A stretch of DNA of 64,000 nucleotides, taken from the NCBI GenBank assembly GCA_002869185.1, contig PKTN01000006.1:1-64000 (forward strand), in the 5' to 3' direction. The DNA comes from Denitrovibrio sp. GTDB lineage: Bacteria; Chrysiogenota; Deferribacteres; Deferribacterales; Geovibrionaceae. The notes under the pieces were generated by a model, which was given only the letters and a program-made list of their open reading frames with translations, had not been told where the DNA came from and did no database searches. Each line of letters begins with the position of its first letter. Positions within the stretch are counted from its first letter, which is position 1. The position numbers were made by a program, and so were the translations under genes. This document shows, one piece after another, positions 7,811-18,353 of the stretch.

Positions 7811-9081
7811 TATATTTTTATAACCTCAAGTCCGTTCATGTATGGTCTCAGAACCTCTGGTACAGTAACACTGCCATCTTCGTTCTGATAGTTTTCGAGT
7901 ATAGCAAGAAATGTTCTTCCAACAGCTAAACCCGACCCATTTATTGTGTGTGCAAATTCGATCTTCTTTTCACCCTTGCGGCGGAAACGGATCGATGCAC
8001 GCCTAGCCTGGAAATCTCCGAATGTTGAGCAAGATGATATCTCACGGTAAACCTTCTGAGATGGTAACCAAACTTCGATATCGAATGTCTTTGCAGCTGA
8101 GAATCCAACGTCACCACTGCAAAGAGTCATAACTCTGTACGGTAGTTTTAGCTTCTGGAGTATCTGTTCAGCGGACTCAAGAAGCTCCTGAAGCTCAGAT
8201 TCTGAATCTTCAGGCTTTGTCACCTTAACCAACTCTACTTTGTTGAATTGGTGTTGGCGGATAAGCCCTCTTACGTCCTTACCGTGTGAACCAGCTTCTC
8301 TTCTAAAACAAGCAGAGAAAGAGCAATGCTTCACAGGGAGAGCTTCTTCATCAAGGATCTCGTTACTGTATAAATTTGTCACAGAAACTTCTGCGGTAGG
8401 GATCAAGTAAAGGTCGTCACGTTCACATTTAAAGAGGTCCTCTTCAAACTTAGGGAGCTGACCAGTCCCTTTCATAGCCTCAGCATTTACAAGGTATGGT
8501 GCCAGAACTTCCTGATATCCACGTTCAGCATGAGAATCAAGCATAAAGTTAATGAGAGCTCTTTCAAGCTTTGCACCGTAACCCATATAGGCCGTAAATC
8601 TCGACTTAGAGATTTTTACACCCCTTTCAAAATCGAGTATACCTAGCCCATCAGCTATATCCCAGTGTGGCTTCGCCTCGAAAGACGGCTCTTTAGGCTC
8701 GCCCCAAGTTCTGAGGAGTTCGTTGTCCTCTTCATCACCACCAACTGGCACTTCGTCATTAAGTATATTAGGTAGAGTCATGAGCATTTCAGTCATTTCT
8801 GTCTGAGCAGATGAAAGCTCAATATCAATAGCAGCGATTTTATCACCAGCTTCACGCATCTTAGCCTGAACCTCGGAGATATCTCCACCAGCCTTCTTAA
8901 CAGCACCTATCTCTTTACTAACTCTATTTCTTTCACTTTTAAGCAGGTCGTTTTCCGCCTGAAGTGATTTACGTTTTTCATCAATCGATATAAGAAGATC
9001 AAAATCGAACTGAGCTTTTCTGTCAGCAGTCTTCTTTTTTACTTCGTCAAGATTTGCAATGATATATTTGATATCAAGCAT
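7810..9081 (-). CDS. serS: Seryl-tRNA synthetase
   Basis: A class II synthetase of 423 residues charging tRNA-Ser. The N-terminal coiled-coil arm covers about residues 1-100. Motif 2 lies around SACFRREAGSHGKDVRGLIRQHQFNKVELV and motif 3 is NGSGLAVGRT. It is full length with no lesion seen. It follows the lipoprotein gene directly (1 nt between them) and overlaps the next gene by one base. Confidence 0.97.
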   Translation of the reverse strand: MLDIKYIIANLDEVKKKTADRKAQFDFDLLISIDEKRKSLQAENDLLKSERNRVSKEIGAVKKAGGDISEVQAKMREAGDKIAAIDIELSSAQTEMTEMLMTLPNILNDEVPVGGDEEDNELLRTWGEPKEPSFEAKPHWDIADGLGILDFERGVKISKSRFTAYMGYGAKLERALINFMLDSHAERGYQEVLAPYLVNAEAMKGTGQLPKFEEDLFKCERDDLYLIPTAEVSVTNLYSNEILDEEALPVKHCSFSACFRREAGSHGKDVRGLIRQHQFNKVELVKVTKPEDSESELQELLESAEQILQKLKLPYRVMTLCSGDVGFSAAKTFDIEVWLPSQKVYREISSCSTFGDFQARRASIRFRRKGEKKIEFAHTINGSGLAVGRTFLAILENYQNEDGSVTVPEVLRPYMNGLEVIKI

Positions 9082-9861
9082 TTACTTCTCCCCTTTCTCA
9101 CCCATTCTAGCTGTGATCTTAGCAAGTAGCTCTGTAAGCTTCCCTGCAACCTCAAGTGTATAGCCAGAATTAGGTCTCTCTTTTATAAGTTTATTGTAGT
9201 ATTTAACAGCTTCAGCCTCTTTGCCGTCTTTCTCAGCAAGCCAGTTGGCGTAAATATAAAGCCCTTCTTCGTAGGCAACTGAGTCTTGGTAATTTTCTAT
9301 AAGGTATTTAAGCCTTCCCTCTGCTGAGTCTGGCTTTTTTATTCTCAAGTAAAACTTTGCAACATAAAGCTCCCTATCAGCAAGCATGCCTCTGAGCTCT
9401 ACAATCTTTGCATTAAGCTTAAATTCTCTAGCGAATGATGGAGATTTATCACGCAGTTTAGTAAATGCCGCAAGAGCACCCTCTGCCGCAGCCATATCTC
9501 TATCTACTGTGCTAAGGAGAGCATAGTGCGAAAGCCCCATACGAAGCAGAGCAGTATTAGCATCTTCTGTTTCACCATAGATCTCAAGAAATTGACCATA
9601 AGCAGGAATAGCCTCTGGATACCTTTTATCTAGAAAGAAAGCATCCGCAAGAAGTAGCTGAGCTTTAGCTGCCATTTCTGGGCTTTCTGCTTCCATAAGT
9701 GAATTTTCAAATAACGGGATAGCCCTCTCGTACTTCTCTTTTTTGAAAAGCTCAAGTCCTCGTCTCATACTTTCGTCAGCCTTCATATTAGGTCCTACTT
9801 TTTTTGAGCAGGAGCTAAAAGCGACCATACATACAATCAATAATAAAATAAGTTTTTTCAT
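9082..9861 (-). CDS. BamD-like outer-membrane assembly lipoprotein (TPR)
   Basis: A 259-residue lipoprotein. The signal peptide ends in a lipobox (VAFSSCSKK, Cys18). Tetratricopeptide repeats follow, beginning ESMRRGLELFKKEKYERAIP and continuing through LLADAFFLDKRYPEAIPAYGQFLEIYG. This layout is that of BamD/YfiO, which holds the BAM complex together. TPR lipoproteins of the YbgF/CpoB type are the alternative. Its start overlaps the rimO stop by 4 nt. Confidence 0.8.
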   Translation of the reverse strand: MKKLILLLIVCMVAFSSCSKKVGPNMKADESMRRGLELFKKEKYERAIPLFENSLMEAESPEMAAKAQLLLADAFFLDKRYPEAIPAYGQFLEIYGETEDANTALLRMGLSHYALLSTVDRDMAAAEGALAAFTKLRDKSPSFAREFKLNAKIVELRGMLADRELYVAKFYLRIKKPDSAEGRLKYLIENYQDSVAYEEGLYIYANWLAEKDGKEAEAVKYYNKLIKERPNSGYTLEVAGKLTELLAKITARMGEKGEK

Positions 9862-11174
9862 GCATCACCCGATTTTTCTATAATTTCACAGTAAATGTCT
9901 GGATATATAATTCTCTTTATTCGGCAAGTGTAAGGTCCATAGCCATCTGTAGCAATGCCATCTATAAAGAAAGCCTTACCATCAATATCTGGAGCCTGAA
10001 AAATAGCTCTACCTTCAAGGATGAGATCGGACTGTTCACTCGTACCTTCAACAAAGCAGATTATGTCGTTTTTTTTCAGTATTTTCAAGCGGTTGTTTGT
10101 ATTTGTTTTCTGTATTTTTTGCAAGGCTTTGATTCGCTTGTTAGTCTCGCGTTTACCTACTGGCTCACCGAGATCATAAGCTTCTGTCCCCTGCTCTCTG
10201 TAGTAAGGGAAAAAACCTGCAAAATCAGGTTTCTTTTCGTTGATAAACCTGACTAACTCTTCGAAGTCTTGAGATTCTTCACCAGGAAAACCAACAATCA
10301 TAGTAGTGCGTAAGATAGCTTCTGGATCAGCTTTTCTTATACTCTCATAAACCCTGTCTATAGTTTTGCTATCTGATTTTCTCTTCATCGCCTTCAGCAT
10401 CTTGTCACTATAGTGTTGAACAGGGATATCAAAGTAACTTAATATTTTATTACTACGGCAAATAGTATTAATTAAATATTCAGTCATTCCGTCAGGGTTC
10501 ATATACATAACTCTGATCTTAAAATCACCATCTATCTTCTCAAGCTCTTTAAGAAGCTGAACAATCTTTGTCTCGCCATAAATATCTGAGCCGTATTTAG
10601 TATTATCCTGTGAAACGACTATAAGCTCTTTTATCCCTTCTGAAACAAGTTGCTTCGCCTCTTTAACCACAGTTTCAATAGGTATGCTTACCAAGCCGCC
10701 CCTTATACCAGGAATAGCACAGTAGCTACATCTATTATTACACCCTTCAGATACTTTTAGGTAAGCGTAGTAGTCTGCATTGGTTATAACTCTAGCATCG
10801 CCATAATCGACCACAGGGGACTCGTCACCCCGCAAGTATTGTACAACCTTCTCTAAATCACCAACACCAGTCATAAAGTCGATCTCTGGAATCTCATCCT
10901 TTAGCTCATTGTTAAATCTTTGGCTCATGCAACCAGTCACAATAAGCTTAGCGCCATCCTTTTTACGCTCATGCATCTCAAGGATATTTTCTATAGCTTC
11001 ATTCACAGCAGGCTCTATGAAACCACAAGTGTTTATGACTATTGCATCACTCTCTTCAGGTATATTGGTAATTGAAAAACCTTCGCTTTCAATAGACCCC
11101 ATTAGATATTCTAAATCTACCTGATTTTTTGAACAACCAAGGCTTATGAATGAAACTTTTTTATCTGCCTTCAA
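9858..11174 (-). CDS. rimO: Ribosomal protein S12 methylthiotransferase RimO
   Basis: RimO (438 aa) adds a methylthio group to Asp89 of S12. An N-terminal UPF0004 domain carries cysteines in GCSKNQVD, NTCGFI and TGCMSQR; the radical-SAM CxxxCxxC is CNNRCSYC; a TRAM domain ends the protein. Odd: residue 164 is Ile in RGGLVSIPIE, where RimO normally has Arg (LVSRPI). The ATA codon is one G-to-T step from AGA (position 10684, read on the minus strand). It overlaps ribF by 14 nt. Confidence 0.94.
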   Translation of the reverse strand: MKADKKVSFISLGCSKNQVDLEYLMGSIESEGFSITNIPEESDAIVINTCGFIEPAVNEAIENILEMHERKKDGAKLIVTGCMSQRFNNELKDEIPEIDFMTGVGDLEKVVQYLRGDESPVVDYGDARVITNADYYAYLKVSEGCNNRCSYCAIPGIRGGLVSIPIETVVKEAKQLVSEGIKELIVVSQDNTKYGSDIYGETKIVQLLKELEKIDGDFKIRVMYMNPDGMTEYLINTICRSNKILSYFDIPVQHYSDKMLKAMKRKSDSKTIDRVYESIRKADPEAILRTTMIVGFPGEESQDFEELVRFINEKKPDFAGFFPYYREQGTEAYDLGEPVGKRETNKRIKALQKIQKTNTNNRLKILKKNDIICFVEGTSEQSDLILEGRAIFQAPDIDGKAFFIDGIATDGYGPYTCRIKRIIYPDIYCEIIEKSGDA

Positions 11175-12081
11175 AAAGCACCTTTATTTTTTTACAATCT
11201 TCTGCAATCTGAACCACAAGCTCATCAACAGAGTTAAATTTAATGTCGCCTCTTATGAAATCTACTACATCGACCTCAATATCTGAGCCATACAGGTTTT
11301 CGGATAAATCAAATATATGAACCTCTACCCTTTTGTGTTGTGCATCATCGACAGTAGGTCTGCCACCTATATATAAGGCACCTTTAAACTGTCTCTCACC
11401 AATATGCACTATGCTTGAATAGATACCGTTAGCAGGAATAAGTTCGTTTTTTACATTTATATTTGCGGTAGGAAAACCAATCTTTGTCGCAAGTCCGTCA
11501 CCACGTACTACCTCACCAATCAAACTATAGTAACGCCCAAGTAATTTAGTAGCTACTTCGGGCTTTGCATCCTCTAGGGCTTTTCTTATGTTTGTGCTAG
11601 AAGCTGTTGTATCATCGACAACAACCTTCGGCACCCTTAGAGCGGTAAATCCATGTTTCTTACCCATAGTCTGTAGAAACTCATACGTTCCACGCCTGTT
11701 TCGACCAAATCTGTAATCATACCCAACAACGATAAAGCTAGCTTTCAATGTTTTAAGCAGAAACTCACGAACGAAGACAGAAGGATTAATCCCAGCCATC
11801 TCCTTATTAAAATCGAGTAGAAAGAATTTATCCACTCCTAGCTTCTCACACTCCCTTATCTTCAAATCTAAAGGCTGCAAAAGCTTTACCCCAGAACCGA
11901 AAAATTTCATAGGATGCGGATCGAAAGTAACAAGGGCACTTTTGAAGCCTCGCTCTTTTGCTAGTGTTACTATACGATTAACTATAGCTGAATGCCCAAG
12001 GTGAACTCCATCGAAGTTACCAATACTAACAGCCATATTTGTTTCAGCCTGAAAGTGGGTCAGGTCTCTTATAATTTCCAT
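11161..12081 (-). CDS. ribF: Bifunctional riboflavin kinase / FAD synthetase
   Basis: RibF (306 aa) converts riboflavin to FMN and FAD. The N-terminal nucleotidyltransferase domain has SIGNFDGVHLGH and VVGYDYRFGRNRRGT; the C-terminal flavokinase domain has GFPTANI and EVHIFDLSENLYG. The ATG at 12081 is preferred because the family begins about here; an upstream ATG at 12111 would add ten residues, and neither has a strong SD. It is the first gene of the minus-strand ribF-rimO-bamD-serS-rsmI run. Confidence 0.93.
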   Translation of the reverse strand: MEIIRDLTHFQAETNMAVSIGNFDGVHLGHSAIVNRIVTLAKERGFKSALVTFDPHPMKFFGSGVKLLQPLDLKIRECEKLGVDKFFLLDFNKEMAGINPSVFVREFLLKTLKASFIVVGYDYRFGRNRRGTYEFLQTMGKKHGFTALRVPKVVVDDTTASSTNIRKALEDAKPEVATKLLGRYYSLIGEVVRGDGLATKIGFPTANINVKNELIPANGIYSSIVHIGERQFKGALYIGGRPTVDDAQHKRVEVHIFDLSENLYGSDIEVDVVDFIRGDIKFNSVDELVVQIAEDCKKIKVLFEGR

Positions 12082-12147
12082 TGTGCTTAAAATAAGACAA
12101 ACTCCACTCATAAATCAACATCTTTATTTTTTTATGCTTATAAATGA

Positions 12148-12177
12148 TTGACAAACACCAGTTGTCATATATATAAA
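12148..12177 (+). promoter_or_regulatory. Promoter with ArsR-type operator for the efflux locus
   Basis: TTGACA (12148-12153) and TATAAA (12172-12177), 18-nt spacer. A perfect inverted repeat TGACAA-acaccag-TTGTCA (12149-12167) covers the -35 box and spacer. Its position just upstream of an ArsR gene suggests an autoregulated operator controlling arsR-tolC and perhaps the pump genes. Confidence 0.65.
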
Positions 12178-12236
12178 TATATAGATTATGGTCTCATGAG
12201 TATAATTTTTATTAGTTGAGTAGAGGAGAATATACA

Positions 12237-12536
12237 ATGGAAGAATGGTTCAATACTTATTCTGAGAAGCTAAAGGCTCTCGGACATCCGATTAGGCTTA
12301 AACTCGTCATTGGTCTTATGAACAATGAATGTAACGTAACAAAAATTTGTAAAGGTCTTGAAATTCCTCAGGCCACAACTAGCCAGCACTTGGCTATCCT
12401 CAAGAATAAAGGGATCATTACCGGCAAAAGAACTGGAACCAGCATATGCTACAGCATCTGCGATGATGGAATAAAAGAAATGATAAAGCAGCTTATGGAG
12501 GCTACTGGATGCAAATCACCTTGCGACGATCATTAA
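12237..12536 (+). CDS. ArsR-family regulator of the RND efflux locus
   Basis: A 99-residue winged-helix repressor. The core LKALGHPIRLKLVIGLMN and the recognition helix region ATTSQHLAILKNKGIITGKRTGT are ArsR-like; cysteines occur at NECNVTKICKG and at the C terminus (GCKSPC). The ATG at 12237 has GAGGAG 6 nt upstream. Its end overlaps tolC by 28 nt, tying it to the efflux operon. The inducer is unknown; the cysteines allow a thiol or metal sensor. Confidence 0.85.
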   Translation: MEEWFNTYSEKLKALGHPIRLKLVIGLMNNECNVTKICKGLEIPQATTSQHLAILKNKGIITGKRTGTSICYSICDDGIKEMIKQLMEATGCKSPCDDH

Positions 12537-13828
12537 TACTAATAGTGGTGCTAGTCACTGCTACTGTTGCAAACGCAAAACCTATAGAGTTTAGTGAAGC
12601 GAAATCTATCGCTCTATCAAACTCTAATATGATCAAGTCATATCAAGCGAAAGAGAAAGCCGCTTCATATAGACACATGCAAGCTATGGGTGGATACCTC
12701 CCTAAAGTTACTTTTACGCAAACATATACAAAGACAGACGAACCCGCTAACGCGGCATTCTCAAAGATGGCGCAGGGTAGATTCGACATGATATATTTTG
12801 GAACTGAGCTTCCAAACCCTGATTATGTAACAAATCATCAGAGTAAAATACAGATAATGCAGCCTATTTTTATGAACAGACAGATAATGTTTGGCATAAA
12901 ACAGGCAAAAGAAGCATATAGTGCTAGTAAGTTTGAAACTGAGCGTGTACGTCAGTTCACCCTTTTCAACCTTCATAGAGCATTTTATGGTCTCGCTCTA
13001 GCAGAAAAGGCTATGGATGTTGTTAAGCATTCATACGACCGCACAGAAAGATACTACAACACTGCACAAGATTTTTATAAAAACGGACTCATTGTAAAGA
13101 GTGACCTTCTAGTCTCTGAAAGCTACCTGCTTATGAACGAGCAGTCTGTGAAAGAAGCTGAGAAACAACACGCTGTGGCTATGAGTCAACTTCAAAGAGT
13201 TCTTGGAACTGACGACTCTATAGAGATCGTATGGACAGATCCTGAGCTTACTTTCGAAGACAATCTAGAAAACTACACAACCGAGGGGCTCAAGAGCAGA
13301 CAAGATCTTGCAGCTATGAAAAAATACTCACGCGTTACGGGACTGGAAAACACAAAATCTAAAGTCGCTTTCCTTCCTTCTGTTGCAGTTTTTGCTGACT
13401 ACCAGCGTAACGACGAAAAGATGTTTGGTGAGAATGGCGAAGGCTACACCTTCGGTGCTCAGATGAACCTAAACATATTCAACGGTTTCTCTGATTACAA
13501 CAAAACAAGAGAGACAAACTCAACCCATTACGCAATGCTCCATCAGATATCTGACAAAAAACTAGAGATTAAGTCAGAAATTAAAAATGCTTACTATGGT
13601 GTAATCACATCATCAAAACAGATAGAAGCATCAGTCAAACGTGTCGAAGCTGCAAATAAGGCACTCGAAATTACTGAGAATAGATTTAATGAAGGACTCG
13701 CCAAAGTAACAGAGCTTCTCGACAGAGAAGTAGACCTGAAGCAGGCTGAGCTCTCCTTATATATGTCTGAGTATCAGCAAATCGTTGAAAAGGCAGGGCT
13801 TCACCTTGCTACAGGTTCACTTAAATAA
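12509..13828 (+). CDS. TolC-family outer membrane efflux protein
   Basis: A 439-residue outer membrane channel for a tripartite pump. A signal peptide ends near VANAKP. Two OEP-type halves follow, rich in heptad-like coiled-coil stretches (for example VKHSYDRTERYYNTAQDFY and the second half ending RFNEGLAKVTELLDRE). GGAGG lies 7 nt before the ATG, within the arsR coding region, so the two genes are translationally coupled. The adaptor and pump genes follow on the same strand. Confidence 0.92.
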   Translation: MQITLRRSLILIVVLVTATVANAKPIEFSEAKSIALSNSNMIKSYQAKEKAASYRHMQAMGGYLPKVTFTQTYTKTDEPANAAFSKMAQGRFDMIYFGTELPNPDYVTNHQSKIQIMQPIFMNRQIMFGIKQAKEAYSASKFETERVRQFTLFNLHRAFYGLALAEKAMDVVKHSYDRTERYYNTAQDFYKNGLIVKSDLLVSESYLLMNEQSVKEAEKQHAVAMSQLQRVLGTDDSIEIVWTDPELTFEDNLENYTTEGLKSRQDLAAMKKYSRVTGLENTKSKVAFLPSVAVFADYQRNDEKMFGENGEGYTFGAQMNLNIFNGFSDYNKTRETNSTHYAMLHQISDKKLEIKSEIKNAYYGVITSSKQIEASVKRVEAANKALEITENRFNEGLAKVTELLDREVDLKQAELSLYMSEYQQIVEKAGLHLATGSLK

Positions 13829-13876
13829 GGGTCTTTTTTTTCATTTTTTTTGTTAACAGTTAAAAACGATATTATG

Positions 13877-13926
13877 AGTGCTATAATTAAATAGCACTTG
13901 AAATTAATATACTTATATACTAATAT
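13877..13926 (+). promoter_or_regulatory. Promoter and perfect palindrome before the adaptor gene
   Basis: TTGAAA (13898-13903), a 17-nt spacer and TAATAT (13921-13926) form a clear promoter before the adaptor ATG. A perfect 8-bp inverted repeat AGTGCTAT-6 nt-ATAGCACT (13877-13898) ends at the -35 box. No T run follows it, so an operator or activator site is more likely than a terminator. It differs from the arsR palindrome. Confidence 0.55.
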
Positions 13927-13955
13927 TTGAATATATAAATAATAGAGGTACACTT

Positions 13956-15134
13956 ATGCTCCGTAAAGTTTTAACTTTGGTTTTCACATTTGCCTTTTTG
14001 GCTGCATGCGGCTCTGAAGATAAGGTCACTGAAACAGTTGACACACCTAAGAATGTAACAGTAAAGACTATGAAAGTTGAAAGGACTGACACAGCTTCAT
14101 CTAGAAGCTTCACAGCCACCGTATCTAGCGAAAAAACTGCCTTTATTATACCTAAGGTTGTTGGATATGTGGAGCAAATATTAGTATCCCCAGGTCAGAA
14201 GGTGCAAGCTGGGCAACTACTTGCGGTTATCAAGTCTGGTGAACTAGAAGAAAAATACGCCTTTGCTCAATCGTCTGTCAAAGAAGCTGAAAACGGGCTT
14301 AAACAATCAGAGATAGGTTATAAGATGGCTGAAGCACAACATAAACAGGCTCAGTCGCAGTATGACCTCGCAGAGAAAACATATAACAGATTTAGTAACC
14401 TAATAAAAAATAACAGTGTGAGTAGACAAGAATTCGACCAAGTCGAAGCTAATTATGACCTCGCAAAGCAGTCACTCAAAATATCGGAAGAGAACGTTAG
14501 TCTAGCTAGCGAGAAGGTGGAGCAGGTTAAACTTAAAAAACAACAAGCAACATCTATGCTAAACGAAGTTAAAACATATCTTTCATACACTAAGATCAAA
14601 GCTCCATTTGACGGAGTTGTACTCGAAAAAAACATGGATGCCGGTAACCTTGCAGCTCCGGGCAGCCCTATGATGAAAATAGGTAACACAGATACAGTCA
14701 TCTATACATATATCAGCCAATCACTCATCAAAGATATTTCTACAGGAACAAAAGCTATGGTCACCATAGAATCTCTTGGCGAAGACTACGAAAGTGAAGT
14801 ACTTGAGGTCAGCCCAGATGTTGACGTATTCACTGGTAGCTTTAAAGTGAAACTTATGGGATGCCAGAAGATATTTCCAGGTATGTTTGCAAAAGTAAGA
14901 TTCATCACTGGATCAGAAAAATTAATATCTATCCCTGAATCAGCTTTAGTAAGACGTGGTCAGCTTAATATTGTTTTCATCAACGACAACGGCAAAGCAG
15001 ATATGCGTATAGTTAAGACTGGTCGTGAGCTTGGTGGAGTTATAGAAATTCTCTCAGGTCTCGAAGAGGGGGATATTATCGTTGTTGAAAACGCAAAACT
15101 CCTTAAATCAGGCGATATACTCGAGGCTAAATGA
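13956..15134 (+). CDS. RND efflux periplasmic adaptor lipoprotein (HlyD/MFP family)
   Basis: A 392-residue adaptor linking the inner membrane pump to TolC. The lipobox is FLAACGSE. The lipoyl half (VVGYVEQILVSPGQKVQAGQLLAVI) is followed by an alpha-hairpin coiled coil (about residues 85-190), the second lipoyl half (YTKIKAPFDGVVLEKNMDAG) and beta-barrel domains. GAGG lies before the ATG. It ends 4 nt into the pump gene (ATGA overlap). Confidence 0.92.
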   Translation: MLRKVLTLVFTFAFLAACGSEDKVTETVDTPKNVTVKTMKVERTDTASSRSFTATVSSEKTAFIIPKVVGYVEQILVSPGQKVQAGQLLAVIKSGELEEKYAFAQSSVKEAENGLKQSEIGYKMAEAQHKQAQSQYDLAEKTYNRFSNLIKNNSVSRQEFDQVEANYDLAKQSLKISEENVSLASEKVEQVKLKKQQATSMLNEVKTYLSYTKIKAPFDGVVLEKNMDAGNLAAPGSPMMKIGNTDTVIYTYISQSLIKDISTGTKAMVTIESLGEDYESEVLEVSPDVDVFTGSFKVKLMGCQKIFPGMFAKVRFITGSEKLISIPESALVRRGQLNIVFINDNGKADMRIVKTGRELGGVIEILSGLEEGDIIVVENAKLLKSGDILEAK

Positions 15135-18100
15135 TGAGCGATACACAAGAGAAAAAAAACTTAGCTGAGAAGATAGCCTCAGCTTTTATAACATCTAAAA
15201 TTACTCCTCTGCTAGTTATTGCGACCCTATTTATTGGTATCGTATCAATCGTAATGACACCAAAGGAGGAAGAACCGCAAATCGTTGTACCTATGGTCGA
15301 CGTTTTTGTACCTTACCCTGGTGCCTCTGCTGGTGACGTTGAAAAATCTGTAACCGAACCACTAGAACAAATCATCTGGGAAATCCCAGGTGTTGAATAT
15401 GTATATAGCACCAGTATGAACGACATGGGTATGGTTGTTGTCCGCTTTAAGGTGGGCGAGGACGAAGAAAAATCCATGACCAAACTGAACGACAAGCTAG
15501 CCTATAATATGCAACAGATGCCACATGGCGTTCTCGAGCCTATCGTACAGAGACAAGCTATAGATGATGTTCCGCAGATGGCTTACACCTTCTGGTCGAA
15601 AGATCTGGACGCTTATCAGCTCCGCAGGATCGCTTCAGAGGTAGAAAAACGTATCAAAGAGATAGAAAACATCTCCAAAACTGAAGTAATAGGAGGATAC
15701 AAACGTATACTCCGCATAGAACCAAATATAGAAAAACTTAGAGCATACAACCTAGACCTTTTCAGAATGTTTAAGGCAGTTGAAAGCTCTAACCTCTCAC
15801 TCAATACTGGTGACATAACAAAAAACAACAAAGTGTATTACGTCTCTGCTGGCGGTTTTTATAAAGATTCTGAAAATGTAAAATCTATGGTAATTGGTTC
15901 CCACAATGGCAAAGCTGTTTACCTTAAAGATGTCGCATATGTCTACGACGGACCAGAGATTCCAGAACATCACCTTATGATGGGTTTTAACAAAGATAAA
16001 ACTATGGAAAGGTACCAAGCTGTCACCCTAGCTATATCAAAGCGTAAAGGGAGCGACTCGGTTGTGGTCTCTGACGCTGTATAGCGCAAGATGCAACACC
16101 TAAAGGGCTACGTGATACCTAACAACGTTGAAGTCACAACCACAAGAAATTATGGCGCTTCGGCATATACTAAAGTAATGCTACTCATAGAGCACCTCTT
16201 AGGGGCTATTGTCGCTGTTATCATTGTAATGAGTCTCGCTATGGGCTGGCGAGCTGGTGTGGTTGTATTCGTGGCACTCCCCGTAACCTTCGCTCTTACA
16301 TTCTTTGTCTATTTTATGTTCGACTACACACTCAACAGAGTTACACTCTTCGCCCTAATTTTCGTTGCGGGGCTTGTAGTGGATGATGCCATCATTGTGG
16401 TAGAGAATATGGAACGGCACTTTAAGATGGGTGGTAAGAATCTTCTAGACAAGGCTATCAAGGCTGTCGGTGAGGTCGGAAACCCAACTATCCTTGCAAC
16501 TTTGACTGTAATAGTTGCAATATACCCAATGGCGTTTGTTCGTGGTCTTATGGGACCATACATGAAGCCGATGCCTGTTGGTGCGTCACTCGCTATGATT
16601 TTTTCTCTGTTTGTTGCTCTTATGATCACCCCGTGGCTTTCATATAAGCTACTAGCTGGTCACGCAGCAAAACACGCAAACGAAGATATTGACGAAGACG
16701 CATACATAAAAGAATCAAGACTCTACAAGATATACAATAACGTCTTTGGCGTTCTCATAGATAACGGCAAGAAGAGACTTGGAGTAATAATTATCCTACT
16801 CGCACTCTTCTTTGGTGCTTTCCTTTTTATCCCATCAAAACTTGTGGTAATGAAGATGCTCCCATTCGACAATAAAGATGAAGTCCAAATAGTTATAGAC
16901 ATGCCAGAGGGAACACCATTAGAAAGGACTACTTTCGTGGCTACGGAAGTAGGTAAATACTTATCAACAATAGATTATGTAGATAACTATCAGATATATT
17001 CAGGTATATCATCGCCATACAACTTTAACGGACTCGTAAGACACTATTTTCTCCGTAAAGGTCACAATGTTGCAGATATTCAGGTGAACTTCGTTTATAA
17101 GGCTCACCGTAAAGGGGCAAGCCACGACATGGCGAAAGAGCTCCGCGGTCCTGTGCAAAAGATTGGAAATAGATATGGTGCAAATATAAAAATTGCTGAA
17201 GTTCCGCCCGGTCCTCCTGTACTCTCTACACTCGTTGCAGAGGTTTATGGACCAGATCAAAAGAGTCGTTCAGAAGTTGCAGAGATGATAGTCGATGTCT
17301 TCAAAGAGACTAAAGGCGTTGTGGATATCGATACATACGAAGAAGATAATATGATTCAGCTAGACCTTCAAGTGGATAAGCAAAAGGCGGCTGTCCTCGG
17401 CATATCATCAGAAATGGTGTCAAAGACACTTTATATGGCTCTGCAAGGTATGAAAGCTGGGATACTGCACACAGCAGAAGACAGAGAGCCAGTGGACATT
17501 ACAATAAAGCTCCCTGAGAGTAGACGCAATATGATCGATGCTATGTCAGACATACACCTTATATCCATGAGTGGTCGTGCTGTCAGCCTCGGAGAGATAG
17601 TAAACGTACGTGAAAAGATCAAAGATAAATCTATCTATCATAAAAATATGAAGCCAGTAATTTACATAACAGCGGATGTAGCTGGCGAAGTAGAAAGCCC
17701 AGTTTACGCTATACTAGACATGAAAGATAAGATTAATAAGCTCAACTGGCAAGGTATCCCTATCAAGCAGTACTGGACAGCAGCTCCAGAAGAATACGAC
17801 GTACCTAGCATTAAGTGGGACGGTGAATGGCAGATCACTTATGAGGTCTTCCGTGACCTTGGTCTAGCATTTGCAGCGGTCCTTGTGCTCATGTATTTTG
17901 TACTGGTTGGCTGGTTTAAATCATTCATAACACCGCTAATCATGATGGTTCCGATACCACTTTCACTACTAGGTATCATTCCGGGACACTTTATATTTGG
18001 TAAGTTTTTTACAGCTACAAGCATGATAGGTTTCATTGCACTTGCTGGAATCATGGTGCGTAATGCCGTGTTACTTATAGATTTTATAGAACATTCCATG

Positions 18101-18343
18101 GCTCTTGGTAAACCTTTACGTGAGGCTGTTATAGAATCTGGTGCTATCAGAACAAGACCTGTGGTTCTCACAACAGTTGCCGTTATCGTTGGTGCACTCT
18201 TCATGCTCCCTGACCCAATTTTTGCAGGGCTTGGCGTGTCACTCATCACTGGTGCTGTTGTTTCAACAATACTAACACTACTCATAATCCCACTCATGTA
18301 CTATTTTCATCATGCGTTTTGGGATAACAGAATTAAGAAATAA
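15131..18343 (+). pseudogene. RND-family inner membrane efflux pump, interrupted by in-frame TAG
   Basis: A complete RND transporter reading frame of about 1070 codons with a single TAG at 16082-16084 (codon 318). Before it lie the first transmembrane helix and the periplasmic porter domain (PYPGASAGDVEKSVTEPLEQ). After it, in the same frame, come transmembrane helices with GLVVDDAIIVVENMERH and the second half ending LIIPLMYYFHHAFW. Proton relay aspartates are present. Sequence around the stop reads SDAV-stop-RKMQHLKG, and both sides align with the family without a gap, so only one codon is affected. A restart at 16091 would lack the porter domain. Confidence 0.9.
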
Positions 18344-18353
18344 GGAGTTTACT

